Origin: Neosynechococcus sphagnicola sy1
GTDB lineage: Bacteria > Cyanobacteriota > Cyanobacteriia > Neosynechococcales > Neosynechococcaceae
Direction of reading: 5' to 3'
NCBI RefSeq assembly: GCF_000775285.1
Contig: NZ_JJML01000063.1
Span: 1 to 43,635, forward strand
DNA length: 43,635 nt
In this document: one piece after another, positions 1 to 8,753 of the stretch
Layout: every line of letters begins with the position of its first letter
How positions within the stretch are numbered: position 1 is the first letter of the stretch
The notes under the pieces: generated by a model
Database searches by the model: none
What the model was told of the DNA's origin: nothing
The model's input: only the letters and a program-made list of their open reading frames with translations
Made by a program: the position numbers and the translations under genes

Positions 1-414
1 ATTAAAGGTCGAAAACGGTTTATGACGGTCGATACCCTGGGATTGCTGTTGCGGGTCTTGGTGACTGCCGCGAGTGTACCCGAACGAGAGGGGGCTAAAC
101 AGGTACTCCAACAGGTGAAACAGATGGGTCAAGGGGTATCGCGACTGCATACGATTTGGGCCGATGGCGGTTTTGACGGTAATCCATTCCTGATGTGGGT
201 GATGGATGTTTGTCGGTGGATTGTGGAGGTTGTGCTGCGACCAGAGCAAACCAAAGGGTTCGTATTGCTGAAAAAAAGGTGGGTTGTTGAACGAACATTT
301 GGCTGGCTCATGGGGTACCGTCGATTGGTTCGAGACTATGAGTTATGGCCAGAAACTTCGGAGACATTTATTTACCTGGCCATGATACGAATCATGGTGA
401 GGCAGTTAGCATAA
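1..414 (+). mobile_element. IS5-family transposase, C-terminal part (5' end outside window)
   Basis: The reading frame is open from base 1, so the gene starts upstream of the window. The protein has the DDE catalytic layout of IS5-type transposases: ADGGFDG near residue 49 of the visible part carries the second Asp, and VVERTFGWL near residue 88 carries the Glu, followed by the usual YRRLVRDYE segment. About 137 residues are visible; full IS5-type enzymes are about 260-280. The C-terminus looks intact. I could not define a terminal inverted repeat in the AT-rich 190 bp that follow (415-604). Confidence 0.85.
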
Positions 415-604
415 AATCTGACCCAAAAAGACTTTTAAAACATCCTCTAAGTAGCCCTCAAAAAAACTCTCCTTGTAAAGTCCTCTGAATCTATAGCAGT
501 CCTAAGTCACTTATCAACTTTCATCCTTTCTGGACAAGGATTTTAGGCTGATTTAGTTTACGAATCTTTTAGGATTTCTATATCAACTCAACGTTGACTG
601 CATG

Positions 605-1096
605 CTATCGATAGTTAGTAAATTGCAAAGCAACGGGCCAATCTTCTTGTTTGAGGTGCTGCATCACCCCTTGTAAGTCATCTTTAGACTTTGCCGAGAC
701 ACGCACTGCATCCCCCTGGATCGATCCCTGGACTTTCTTAAACTCTTCTCGGATCAGTTTTGTAATTTGTTTGGCAACTTCTTGGCTAATCCCTTGCTTG
801 AGCTTAATTTCCTGCCGCACGCGGTTGCCACTGGCAGACTCGATCTTGCCGTAATCAAAAATTTTCAGTGATAAGTTACGCTTTGCAGCCTTGGTTTGCA
901 GCAGGGTATGTACCGCATCCAGGGTGAATTCGCTGTCAGTATTGACAACAATTGATTCTTCCCCGAGTTCCAGGACAGTTTTGGTATCTTTGAGGTCATA
1001 GCGGGCTTGAATTTCCCGTACAGTTTGATCGATCGCATTCACCAATTCTTGCCGATCAAAGTCACTGACAATATCAAATGAAAAAGTTGATGCCAT
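605..1096 (-). CDS. yajQ: YajQ family (UPF0234) nucleotide-binding protein
   Basis: This 163-residue protein has the typical YajQ N-terminus ([17 protein letters not shown]) and the C-terminal [12 protein letters not shown] segment, and full family length. The family folds as two ferredoxin-like domains. Some members bind cyclic di-GMP and others bind nucleic acid or phage regulators, so the exact ligand here is unknown. An in-frame start at 1138 would add 14 residues absent from the family, so I place the start at 1096. It stands alone between the IS fragment and a 350 bp gap. Confidence 0.93.
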   Translation of the reverse strand: MASTFSFDIVSDFDRQELVNAIDQTVREIQARYDLKDTKTVLELGEESIVVNTDSEFTLDAVHTLLQTKAAKRNLSLKIFDYGKIESASGNRVRQEIKLKQGISQEVAKQITKLIREEFKKVQGSIQGDAVRVSAKSKDDLQGVMQHLKQEDWPVALQFTNYR

Positions 1097-1448
1097 AAGC
1101 GCTTCACTATCCTTGATGTACCTGTAATCAACTAACAACCCACAGATGGTCGGTTTAGAGAAACCACCCTATCCTGTGCTGTCCCTGGAGCCAAGAATCT
1201 CGTCGCTAAGATCATTCGGTGGCGGCAGCAAAACATCCACGCAACCGCATCTTAACTCTTAAGCCCCCCAAGTCACCGAAGGGTTGTCACAAAGCCATCG
1301 ATCCAACAACGTCGGCAGCTGCTAGATCGAACTTGCCCTGCATCTGAGGGCAAACTACCCCAAAATGGAAAGGGCACTAAAACGATTGCCGTGCAAATTT
1401 TCCCAGCAGCATTACTGGCATCGGCAGAACAACAGGGATGGTATGCCT
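1097..1448. other. Intergenic gap, no gene supported
   Basis: About 350 bp between yajQ, which starts at its left edge, and the end of the DprA-like gene. It should hold the yajQ promoter. A plus-strand open frame at 1391-1732 runs antisense through the DprA-like gene and has no recognisable protein features. I see no RNA gene or clear terminator here. Confidence 0.5.
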
Positions 1449-1955
1449 TTAGTCAAAATAGAACGGTGTCACCAACCGCCGTTGATCCTCGGCATCCCGA
1501 CAGGTCTGCAACAAGGTGTGGCTGTCATGGAAGACAAAACAGATTAGTTGCTGACAACGGGAAACAATTTCCCAGTTACAGAGAGCACTGGCTTCTGCCA
1601 GAGACAGATGATCGTTGGCGGGGTTCTCCACAAGATGCATCACCTGCTCTAGTTGCTCACGGGATTCTCGGGGTTGACGCTCCATACTCTGGGGCAGAAT
1701 TACCGTTAGCAAACTGGGGTTCGCTCGCATAGCTCCTCGCACAACCGCCAAGTTCGTCCCAGTCGCCCCTGATGTAATGAGGCTATTGCCAGAAAGAACC
1801 AGCGCATAGCTCATCATTTCAATCAGGTGTTGATGGGTCAGGGGAACATGGCGAGATCCCAGAATTGCCAGCCGCTTGGAGCCTGTTTGCTGGATTGTGG
1901 CAAGTTCTTGTAAGAATTCGTCTACCTGAGGCAGATCTTGAACGGGTTGACTCAA
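1449..1955 (-). CDS. DprA/Smf-like single-domain Rossmann protein
   Basis: The 168-residue protein carries the core of the DprA/LOG-type Rossmann fold: LAILGSRHVPLTHQ near residue 29 and LITSGATGTNLAV near residue 58, matching the GSR...SGGA pattern. It is about half the length of true DprA, which has extra N- and C-terminal domains, so it is probably the short cyanobacterial 'DNA recombination-mediator protein A' type rather than the competence factor. A TAA lies three codons upstream in frame, so TTG at 1955 is the only plausible start. The biochemical role is not known from sequence. Confidence 0.75.
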   Translation of the reverse strand: MSQPVQDLPQVDEFLQELATIQQTGSKRLAILGSRHVPLTHQHLIEMMSYALVLSGNSLITSGATGTNLAVVRGAMRANPSLLTVILPQSMERQPRESREQLEQVMHLVENPANDHLSLAEASALCNWEIVSRCQQLICFVFHDSHTLLQTCRDAEDQRRLVTPFYFD

Positions 1956-2040
1956 AGATTAGGGTTCAGGAGATTGACGCTGATTATTCTAACAGACCGG
2001 GTTGCCCCCTCGTGGAGGAATCTAGGGCGACGCTTTGCAG

Positions 2041-3132
2041 TTAAGCGACGGGGAGGGCTGCGACCAAGCCCAATCCTGCCATCAGGCGATCGATATTAAA
2101 ATGCTCGATCATCAACTGTTGCATGCACTCAACCTTGATCGCCTCATGGAGCCGTACCTGACCAAAAGCTCGATCGATAATTTCAACGGTGCTCAAGGTA
2201 TCTAAATCAACTGATAGCACCGGAATTTCCAATTCCTCAGCACGGCTGAGAATCGAGGTGTCTGGAGGGAGTTGCCCGGTTAAGATTAAACATTGGGTCG
2301 AGGTCTCCAGCGCCGCCCACTGAATATCCGTGCGATCGCCCCCAGTTACCACCGCCATGTTATTGGCCTGTTGAAAATACTTGAGGGCTGCACTGACGTT
2401 CATCGCTCCAATCTTCAAGCTCTCCACCATCAAATCCAAGCGATCGCGGCAACAGAGTACCTCGGCTTTGAGTTGACGGACGAGCTCGTCCACACTGACG
2501 CTGCGGAGCAAGTTATTCCGGGGCAACATCCCTAACACGGGAATGCCCGATCGCTCTAGGTAGGGTTGGACAACGGTTGCCACCGCTTCTGAATGCTCGA
2601 CAGGAATATCATTAATCAACACCCCAATTAGACGATCGCCCAAATGTTGTCGAGCTGCAATCAGGGCATCCACCAACAGCACTGTATGGAACCGGGCAAC
2701 TAACATCACGGAGGCATCAATCACCTCAGCCATTTGCAGCAATGATAAGTCAAACAATTGCCCTTCTTCGAGGGTGCCGGGGCCTTCCAACAACACCAAC
2801 CCCTCCGCAGGAGCTTGTAAGCCCTGGAGCAGCAATGATTGATAATCGACTTGATCTTCACCCCGTAGCCGCTTCTGAATTGTTTGTTCATCCAACGAGA
2901 GCAGCGTTGGACGCAGACAGTGGGAGGGTAAATTCAGTACTTGGGCAATAAAACGAACATCTTCATCCAGGGTGTCAGCCTCGGACTCACTCAGGCAGGT
3001 GCCAACAGGTTTGCCGTAGACCAGCTTCAACCCCTGTTTTTGGATCAAATGGGCTAGCCCCAAAATAGTTGCTGATTTTCCACTATAGGTTTCGGTTGAT
3101 CCAATCAACAAATGCTTCACAACGTTGGGCAC
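2041..3132 (-). CDS. BioD-like P-loop / DRTGG domain protein (phosphotransacetylase-family annotation)
   Basis: The N-terminal half is a dethiobiotin-synthetase-like P-loop domain with GSTETYSGKSATILG at residues 12-26. The second half, about residues 215-320, resembles the DRTGG domain found upstream of the catalytic domain in long phosphotransacetylases. The phosphotransacetylase catalytic domain is absent, so acetyl-phosphate synthesis should not be assumed; a regulatory or nucleotide-sensing role is possible. The length of 363 residues fits the standalone cyanobacterial version. The start is GTG at 3132, just before the P-loop strand. Confidence 0.8.
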   Translation of the reverse strand: MPNVVKHLLIGSTETYSGKSATILGLAHLIQKQGLKLVYGKPVGTCLSESEADTLDEDVRFIAQVLNLPSHCLRPTLLSLDEQTIQKRLRGEDQVDYQSLLLQGLQAPAEGLVLLEGPGTLEEGQLFDLSLLQMAEVIDASVMLVARFHTVLLVDALIAARQHLGDRLIGVLINDIPVEHSEAVATVVQPYLERSGIPVLGMLPRNNLLRSVSVDELVRQLKAEVLCCRDRLDLMVESLKIGAMNVSAALKYFQQANNMAVVTGGDRTDIQWAALETSTQCLILTGQLPPDTSILSRAEELEIPVLSVDLDTLSTVEIIDRAFGQVRLHEAIKVECMQQLMIEHFNIDRLMAGLGLVAALPVA

Positions 3133-3264
3133 GCGCTCACTCCTGCCATCTGACCGGTAATATACATGATCCTGATTCCTATTGTAGAGGGAAGCTTCTG
3201 AAGCTGACCCCCTTGGGGGATGCTCTCTGGGTCAATATCCCTTGATCCCCAGCGATGGGGCAGC

Positions 3265-3648
3265 CTAATCATCAAGATGTAGCAACTTGCGATAAAACGT
3301 CTGGGAGAAGTCTGCGCTTTTGGTGCGTTTATAGGTTTGAATCACATCGATTAAATAATCAACAAATTCAAAGTTCGCCAGCATCATTTCGTAGCTCAGT
3401 TCCCCACTGCCATCAAATTGCAGGCGACAACGGGTCAAGTCAGCCGGGAGGCTGGAGATGTTCCAAGTGGCAATAAAAGGAATGCTATCGGCTCCCTCAA
3501 TGCGACGTTGACCTTCGAGAGAGCCTTTCTGATAGAGGCTGATCGCCAAGGGTAAAAAGCTGCGCTTGTTTCCCTGGTAATAGGGCATATAGACATTCAC
3601 CGCTTGGGGAGCGGCAGGCTGGAGTTGGAGGATCTGCTCGGTTGACAT
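3265..3648 (-). CDS. ebsA: EbsA-like protein (type IV pilus / biofilm self-suppression factor)
   Basis: A 127-residue soluble protein with no signal peptide or membrane segment. Its sequence (PYYQGNKRSFLPLAISLYQ, then EGQRRIEGADSIPF) resembles, from memory, cyanobacterial EbsA, which in Synechococcus elongatus works with the type IV pilus assembly machinery and is needed to suppress biofilm formation. It is transcribed away from the radical SAM gene, with about 100 bp of shared upstream DNA. The start at 3648 is the first ATG. The assignment rests on sequence recall and should be confirmed by a search. Confidence 0.7.
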   Translation of the reverse strand: MSTEQILQLQPAAPQAVNVYMPYYQGNKRSFLPLAISLYQKGSLEGQRRIEGADSIPFIATWNISSLPADLTRCRLQFDGSGELSYEMMLANFEFVDYLIDVIQTYKRTKSADFSQTFYRKLLHLDD

Positions 3649-3747
3649 AGTTGCTAATTCCTTAAATGTGCAGAATGGATAGGATTCCCCCTTTACCTGG
3701 GCGATGAGTCAGGTATCCTAAGATGAAAGACCTTGCGATCACCAGCT

Positions 3748-4722
3748 ATGAGTCCCCTTGTTGCCAACTATTATTTGACCTATCGCTGTAATGCTCGTTG
3801 TCATTTTTGCGATATTTGGGCTTTAGAGCCGCCGCAGGAAGCTGACTTGCAAACCATTCAGCAGAATTTAGCTGATCTACGTCGCCTGGGCGTCAAATAT
3901 GTAGACTTCACGGGTGGTGAACCTTTACTGCGCTCAGATGTAGGAGCAATCTATACTGAGGCCAAGCGTCAGGGATTCTACACCACCATGACGACCAACA
4001 CCATTCTGTACCCAAAGCGGGCAAAAGAAATTCAAGGGCTGGTAGATTTCTTGAATTTTTCTCTGGATGGTTCTGATGCCGAAACCCATGACCAGTCTCG
4101 GGGGGTGAAAATTTTTGACACCCTCGTGGAGTCTGTGGCGATCGCCCAAGACTTGGGTGAATTTCCGGTGCTCAATCACACGGTAACAGCCCAGAACTAT
4201 CAGCGCATCAGTGAGGTGGCGGAATTAGGGCAGCGCCTGAATGTACGCATCTGGCTGAATCCTGCTTTTACGGCCCACAGTCACTACAACTCCAAAAAGA
4301 ACCCGACCCCAGAAATGGTGGCAGCCATTGAGTCTGCTGCACGGCAGTATAGTGGTTTGGGCTATAACAAGGCGGCTCTTGCTTTCATTCAAGCGGGGGG
4401 CAACGATACCCAGAATCCACGTTGCAAAGCCGTGGATGCCGTGATTGCGATTTCACCGGATAACAAGCTGCTCCTCCCCTGCTATCACTTTGCTCAAACC
4501 GGCGTTCCCATTGAAGGCCGACTCTATGACCTGTATCGTCAGTCCGAGGTGGTGGAGTCATACCGACAATCTCAAGGTAAACTATCAGTGTGCGAAGGTT
4601 GCACAGTCTGGTGTTACCTGATCCCCAGCTTTTTCATGGGGATGGACAAATACTGGTGGTTAAACCAAGTGACCTATGCCAGCGAATTCTTGGCCCGAAA
4701 ACGATTCTTGCAACGAGTTTGA
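3748..4722 (+). CDS. Radical SAM protein with C-terminal extra cysteines (SPASM-like)
   Basis: Residues 14-21 hold the CX3CX2C cluster motif (CNARCHFC) that binds the SAM [4Fe-4S] cluster, followed by the GGE motif in FTGGEPLL. The C-terminal third has further cysteines (NPRCKAV, LLPCYHF, CEGCTVWC) that could hold an auxiliary cluster as in SPASM/twitch proteins. The substrate cannot be read from the sequence. The gene overlaps the following glycolipid synthase gene by 47 bp, suggesting translational coupling and a possible link to membrane lipids or the envelope. I use ATG at 3748; TTG at 3733 would add five residues. Confidence 0.85.
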   Translation: MSPLVANYYLTYRCNARCHFCDIWALEPPQEADLQTIQQNLADLRRLGVKYVDFTGGEPLLRSDVGAIYTEAKRQGFYTTMTTNTILYPKRAKEIQGLVDFLNFSLDGSDAETHDQSRGVKIFDTLVESVAIAQDLGEFPVLNHTVTAQNYQRISEVAELGQRLNVRIWLNPAFTAHSHYNSKKNPTPEMVAAIESAARQYSGLGYNKAALAFIQAGGNDTQNPRCKAVDAVIAISPDNKLLLPCYHFAQTGVPIEGRLYDLYRQSEVVESYRQSQGKLSVCEGCTVWCYLIPSFFMGMDKYWWLNQVTYASEFLARKRFLQRV

Positions 4723-6112
4723 GGCGATAGATACTCTGCTTGCGGAGCTCTCGACCTTTAGCGAAGCGGATGAAACCCCTCATCCAGTTCAGGGGCAGTT
4801 TCAAGGTCGCCGTCGTAAGGCGGCGATCGTCCTAGTGATCATTTGGAGTGGTACCATTGCCCTCCACTTAGTTTCTTGGGGCATCTGGTTAGTCCTAGCC
4901 TTAACCACGGTCATGGGGGTTCATGCCCTGCGCATCTTACTGGCTCGTCCTCTGTCAGTGTCTGAATGGACGACGGCGAGCAAACCTGAGACGGACACCC
5001 TGGCTGAAACCTGGCCGCTGATTTCCTTACTGGTCGCCGCCAAAAATGAAGAGGCTGTGATTGGGAATCTGATTCGTACCCTTTGTAATCTGGACTATCC
5101 CGTCAGTCGCTACGAACTCTGGGTGATCGATGACAACAGTACGGATCAAACCCCTGTCATCTTGGAGCAGTTCACTGGAAAATATCCCCAACTGAAAGTA
5201 TTACGACGTCCCCCCGGTGCTTCTGGGGGTAAATCCGGTGCCTTAAACCAAGTGTTGCCCCTGACCATGGGTGACATCGTTGGAGTCTTTGATGCCGATG
5301 CCCAGGTGACACCGGATCTCCTCCAACGTTTGTTGCCTCTGTTTGTCCGTCCAGCCGTGGGCGCGGTTCAGGTACGTAAAGATATTGCCAATGCCCCTAC
5401 CAATCTTTGGACCCAGGGACAGGCAGCGGAAATGGCTCTGGATTCTTACTTTCAGCAGCAGCGAGTTGCCATTGGCGGTATTGGGGAGTTGCGCGGCAAT
5501 GGTCAATTTGTCCGCCGCACGGCTCTGGAAGGATGTGGGGGTTGGAATGAGGAGACGATTACAGATGACTTGGATCTCACCCTGCGCCTCCATCTTCACA
5601 ACTGGGATGTTGACTTTCTCCTCGCGCCCGCCGTGTCTGAGGAGGGGGTGACCCGTGCGATCTCCCTTTGGCACCAGCGAAATCGTTGGGCAGAAGGGGG
5701 ATTCCAGCGTTATCTAGACTATTGGCAACTGTTATTCCAGAATCGCTTGGGCAAAGCTAAAACCTTTGATCTCATCTTGTTTTGGATCACGCAATATCTG
5801 TTGCCAACAGCTGCCATTCCCGATTCCTTAATGGCGATCGCCCGCAGTCGCCTTCCAATCTTGACTCCCATTACCGCCCTGACGATTGGGCTTTCCCTGG
5901 CGGGGATGTTCTTGGGTCTGCGGCGGATTCAGCAACGTTCCTACGTCACCACCCTTCTACAAACCCTCTACGGCACTTTTTATATGCTGCACTGGCTGGT
6001 CATTGTTGCCAGTGTCACGATGCGGATGTCCATTCGTCCCAAGCGTCTAAAGTGGATAAAGACAATACACCAGGGTTCCCACACCGCTGAGGTCGGTCAG
6101 TCCCAGAACTAG
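4676..6112 (+). CDS. mgdA: Family 2 glycosyltransferase, probable monoglucosyldiacylglycerol synthase
   Basis: The 478-residue protein has two N-terminal membrane segments (about 45-85), a cytosolic GT2 domain and C-terminal membrane segments. Catalytic motifs are VIDDNSTD, DADAQV (DxD), ITDDLDLTLRL and QRNRW (QxxRW, the processive-type motif). Length and layout match cyanobacterial MgdA (Synechocystis sll1377), which transfers glucose from UDP-glucose to diacylglycerol, the first step toward mono- and digalactosyl lipids of the thylakoid. The start at 4676 lies inside the radical SAM gene. No better start follows before the conserved region, so overlap is likely real. It is convergent with dnaX. 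Confidence 0.8.
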   Translation: MPANSWPENDSCNEFEAIDTLLAELSTFSEADETPHPVQGQFQGRRRKAAIVLVIIWSGTIALHLVSWGIWLVLALTTVMGVHALRILLARPLSVSEWTTASKPETDTLAETWPLISLLVAAKNEEAVIGNLIRTLCNLDYPVSRYELWVIDDNSTDQTPVILEQFTGKYPQLKVLRRPPGASGGKSGALNQVLPLTMGDIVGVFDADAQVTPDLLQRLLPLFVRPAVGAVQVRKDIANAPTNLWTQGQAAEMALDSYFQQQRVAIGGIGELRGNGQFVRRTALEGCGGWNEETITDDLDLTLRLHLHNWDVDFLLAPAVSEEGVTRAISLWHQRNRWAEGGFQRYLDYWQLLFQNRLGKAKTFDLILFWITQYLLPTAAIPDSLMAIARSRLPILTPITALTIGLSLAGMFLGLRRIQQRSYVTTLLQTLYGTFYMLHWLVIVASVTMRMSIRPKRLKWIKTIHQGSHTAEVGQSQN

Positions 6113-6180
6113 GGAGCGATGGCCGAAGGCCTCTCTAGAGAACGGAGGAGCAGCTCCGCCAATGACCATCGCAGCCTAGC
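6109..6180. terminator. Hairpin between convergent mgdA and dnaX
   Basis: GCGATGG at 6116-6122 pairs with CCATCGC at 6166-6172, with flanking CTAGG/CCTAG similarity and an inner CGGAG/CTCCG stem. It lies between two converging genes and could end transcription from both sides, but neither side has a T-run, so this is tentative. Confidence 0.4.
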
Positions 6181-6190
6181 CATCCTCGAT

Positions 6191-8134
6191 TCAGAAGGAA
6201 GTTTCGCCATCCCCATCTGGCTCTTCCCAGATGGGCAGAGGATCGCTGGCGATCGCTTCGGGAGCGGTTGATCCCGACTCTAGACTTACGATCTGGCCGC
6301 GAAAAAAATCGGCCAAGCTCTTGGCGGCTCGGGTAACTTCGTCCTCGGGTTGCCAGGTGAAGCTCTGGCTCAAACCTGCTGTGGGGGTGGGTGGTACCTC
6401 TGAGTCTTGAGGTTCTGGTGTCGAAGGCGGAGTTGCCGCTTCCCCTATTTTCGGAGGAGGGGCGGCGGCAGCCATCGGCAGTGAATGGGAAGCAAGGGTT
6501 GGCGGCGGCGGGGCGACCAGAGGTGGCAGCGGCATCTCATTTACCGGGGCGCGATTCTGGTACTGTCCATTGTCAATGGGCAGAGGTGCGGGAGTCAGGG
6601 GCTGCTCGGGAGAACTGGCAACCTCTAGGGTGACTTTAACCTTGCGCTGGAAAACTTTTTCAAAGGCTGCTTCCAGATTGGGAAGTTTTCCCTGGGTAAT
6701 CTTGAGGAGGGGCTGGGAACTAACCGCAACCCTGGCGTCCTGGCTCCGAAACGCTAGCAAGCGACACTGTTGTCGGACCAGTACCTGGGTTGAATAGGGT
6801 TGCACCTCCTCAATCACCGTATTCCAGATCTGGGTGAGTTCGGTTGTGGCATCTAGCTGCGGATCGGCGAAGTCAGAGGGTTTTGGAGCTGCTTCTGTCA
6901 GCGATTGCTGCGGTATTGGGGCGAGGCTTGTCTTGGGGGGCTGAGGTGGAGATGATGACGTGATTGCAGCTGGCGGCGTTAGCGGAGGGGTCGCAAGACT
7001 GGCGGATGCTGGAGGTGGGGCTTGGGATTTTAGGGACAGGATTTGGGCTGAAGGAAGTAACCCCATCAGGGTGACCTCTAGCCACAGGCGCGGCTGGGTG
7101 GTGTTTTTGATTTGCAGTTCTGCGGTTCGTAGATGTTGCTGCCCTACTAGAATGGTTGCCAGATCAAACCCCTGGACAAATTCACAGAGTTGTAACCAGG
7201 TGGGGGCCGTAATGGCTACCAAGTCCTGGCGAGTGGGGGCGGTCTTGGCAATCAGCAAGTCCCGGTAAAAGCTAGCTAAATTTTGGAGCACAATCAGGGG
7301 TTCCCGACCCCGATCCATCAGGTGGCGAGCCTGATCGAGGATCTGTTCTGGCTGATCCTGGGCGATCGCCTGCACCAGGGTGAGTAAGTCCCGCTCTGGC
7401 ACCGCGCCCACCAGATCCCATACCTGTTCCACCCTCACGGGGCCGGGCAAGAGGCTCAACTGATCTAAGAGACTCTCCGCATCTCGCAGTCCTCCCTGAG
7501 CAATTTGACCCACCAGTTCCAGGGCATCGGGGGTAATTTGAATCTGCTCTTGGTGGGCGATCGCCCCCAAATGCCCCACCATCGCCTCTAGGGGAATGCG
7601 ACGAAAATCAAACCGTTGACAGCGGGAAATAATCGTCGGTAAAACCCGCTGGGGGTCGGTGGTCGCTAGGACAAACACAACCCGGGGCGGGGGTTCCTCC
7701 AAAGTTTTCAACAGAGCATTGAAGGCCGCCACCGATAACATGTGGCATTCATCGATCACATAGACTTTGTAACGACATTGGACGGGGGCAAATTGAGCTC
7801 GTTCAATCAACTCCCGGATGTTATCGACCCCGGTATTGCTGGCGGCATCGATTTCAATCACATCCAGTGCTGCCCCGCGGATGATGGACAGACAAACTTC
7901 ACAGACTCCGCAGGGGTGTTCCGTGGGTCGATCTTCCTGAATACAGTTGAGAGACTTGGCAAGAATCCGGGCACTGGAAGTTTTACCCGTTCCCCGTGGC
8001 CCGGTAAATAGGTAAGCTGGGGCGATCCGTTGCTGGCGCAGTGCGTTTGTCAAGGTGGTGGCGATCGCGGTTTGCCCCACCAACTGGGCAAAGGTTTGGG
8101 GTCGATACTTATGGTGAAGCGGTTCGTAGGTCAC
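6191..8134 (-). CDS. dnaX: DNA polymerase III subunit gamma/tau
   Basis: The clamp-loader ATPase. The N-terminal 360 residues hold Walker A (GPRGTGKTSSARILAK), a zinc-binding segment (cysteines in CIQEDRPTEHPCGVCEVC), Walker B with DECH (VIDECHML) and sensor 1 (LATTDPQRV). Residues about 370-640 are a Pro/Ala-rich tail typical of tau-like extensions, with a conserved block (TQIWNTVIEEVQPYS). The total of 647 residues is ordinary for cyanobacteria. The start is GTG at 8134. No intein is present, unlike the dnaX of some cyanobacteria. Confidence 0.96.
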   Translation of the reverse strand: MTYEPLHHKYRPQTFAQLVGQTAIATTLTNALRQQRIAPAYLFTGPRGTGKTSSARILAKSLNCIQEDRPTEHPCGVCEVCLSIIRGAALDVIEIDAASNTGVDNIRELIERAQFAPVQCRYKVYVIDECHMLSVAAFNALLKTLEEPPPRVVFVLATTDPQRVLPTIISRCQRFDFRRIPLEAMVGHLGAIAHQEQIQITPDALELVGQIAQGGLRDAESLLDQLSLLPGPVRVEQVWDLVGAVPERDLLTLVQAIAQDQPEQILDQARHLMDRGREPLIVLQNLASFYRDLLIAKTAPTRQDLVAITAPTWLQLCEFVQGFDLATILVGQQHLRTAELQIKNTTQPRLWLEVTLMGLLPSAQILSLKSQAPPPASASLATPPLTPPAAITSSSPPQPPKTSLAPIPQQSLTEAAPKPSDFADPQLDATTELTQIWNTVIEEVQPYSTQVLVRQQCRLLAFRSQDARVAVSSQPLLKITQGKLPNLEAAFEKVFQRKVKVTLEVASSPEQPLTPAPLPIDNGQYQNRAPVNEMPLPPLVAPPPPTLASHSLPMAAAAPPPKIGEAATPPSTPEPQDSEVPPTPTAGLSQSFTWQPEDEVTRAAKSLADFFRGQIVSLESGSTAPEAIASDPLPIWEEPDGDGETSF

Positions 8135-8168
8135 AATCGCCAGCGCCGGGAGGGAGTGGGTAAGCTGT

Positions 8169-8615
8169 CTATCGCCAACTTCGGATCACAGGTTCACGCA
8201 ACAGTTCGCGGTTGCCTTGGGTCACCGTCAGGAAAATGCCCCGAGGGGTATCCGCCAAGATATAGAGCACATCTCCATTGACCGCTTCAAAATAGCTCCC
8301 TTGGGGAGCGTAGTCCTTGAGGGGGAGGCGAATTCGTTGCTGGGGATCTGCTTTGGCAACCCCCACGTAGAAACCAGGCAGATCGCCCCCGCAGATGCTA
8401 ACCCAAAAGCTGCGGGTTTCGGTAGCGACAAAAACACTTTCCCCTGGTTGACAATAGTCCGGTGAATTTTGGGCCATCTGCATCGGGCGATCGCCCCCTC
8501 TCAACGGAGGCGCCTCAGTCCCTCCGCCAACCGATGCCAGAACCCCACTGATCCATCCCAGCCCCAGTAAAACCGCCGGCACAAGTCTATGGAGTAGTCG
8601 TCGTAGACGCACCAT
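8169..8615 (-). CDS. Small exported protein of unknown function
   Basis: With ATG at 8615 the protein begins MVRLRRLLHRLVPAVLLGLG, a basic start followed by a hydrophobic core, as in a Sec signal peptide; cleavage is plausible near residue 28. The mature part of about 120 residues has two cysteines (YCQPG, SICGG) that could form a disulphide, and looks beta-rich (SVFVATETRSFWVSICGGDL). A longer in-frame start at 8672 would place 19 polar residues before the signal peptide, so I reject it. It is 34 bp upstream of dnaX in the same direction. I do not recognise the family. Confidence 0.7.
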   Translation of the reverse strand: MVRLRRLLHRLVPAVLLGLGWISGVLASVGGGTEAPPLRGGDRPMQMAQNSPDYCQPGESVFVATETRSFWVSICGGDLPGFYVGVAKADPQQRIRLPLKDYAPQGSYFEAVNGDVLYILADTPRGIFLTVTQGNRELLREPVIRSWR

Positions 8616-8753
8616 CTTTCTATTTCTCCGCGCAATCCTTCGCAAGCTTTCAACGTTGAGTTGGTGCCTCAAGAGTTTTCAAAGGGGACATTTTTGAGGA
8701 TTTCCCCCCATGAATACGGGTCTTGACAGACCCCTAGGGTGAGTGTAACCCGT

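Noticed and set aside
1391-1732. Plus-strand frame of 113 codons
   Set aside because: Mostly antisense to the DprA-like gene, whose protein shows a recognisable fold; the plus frame does not.
6295-6312. Programmed slippage site in dnaX
   Set aside because: The A7 on plus is a T run in the coding strand near the C-terminus; it is not the A-rich slippery site used to make a short gamma form, and slippage there would remove very little.
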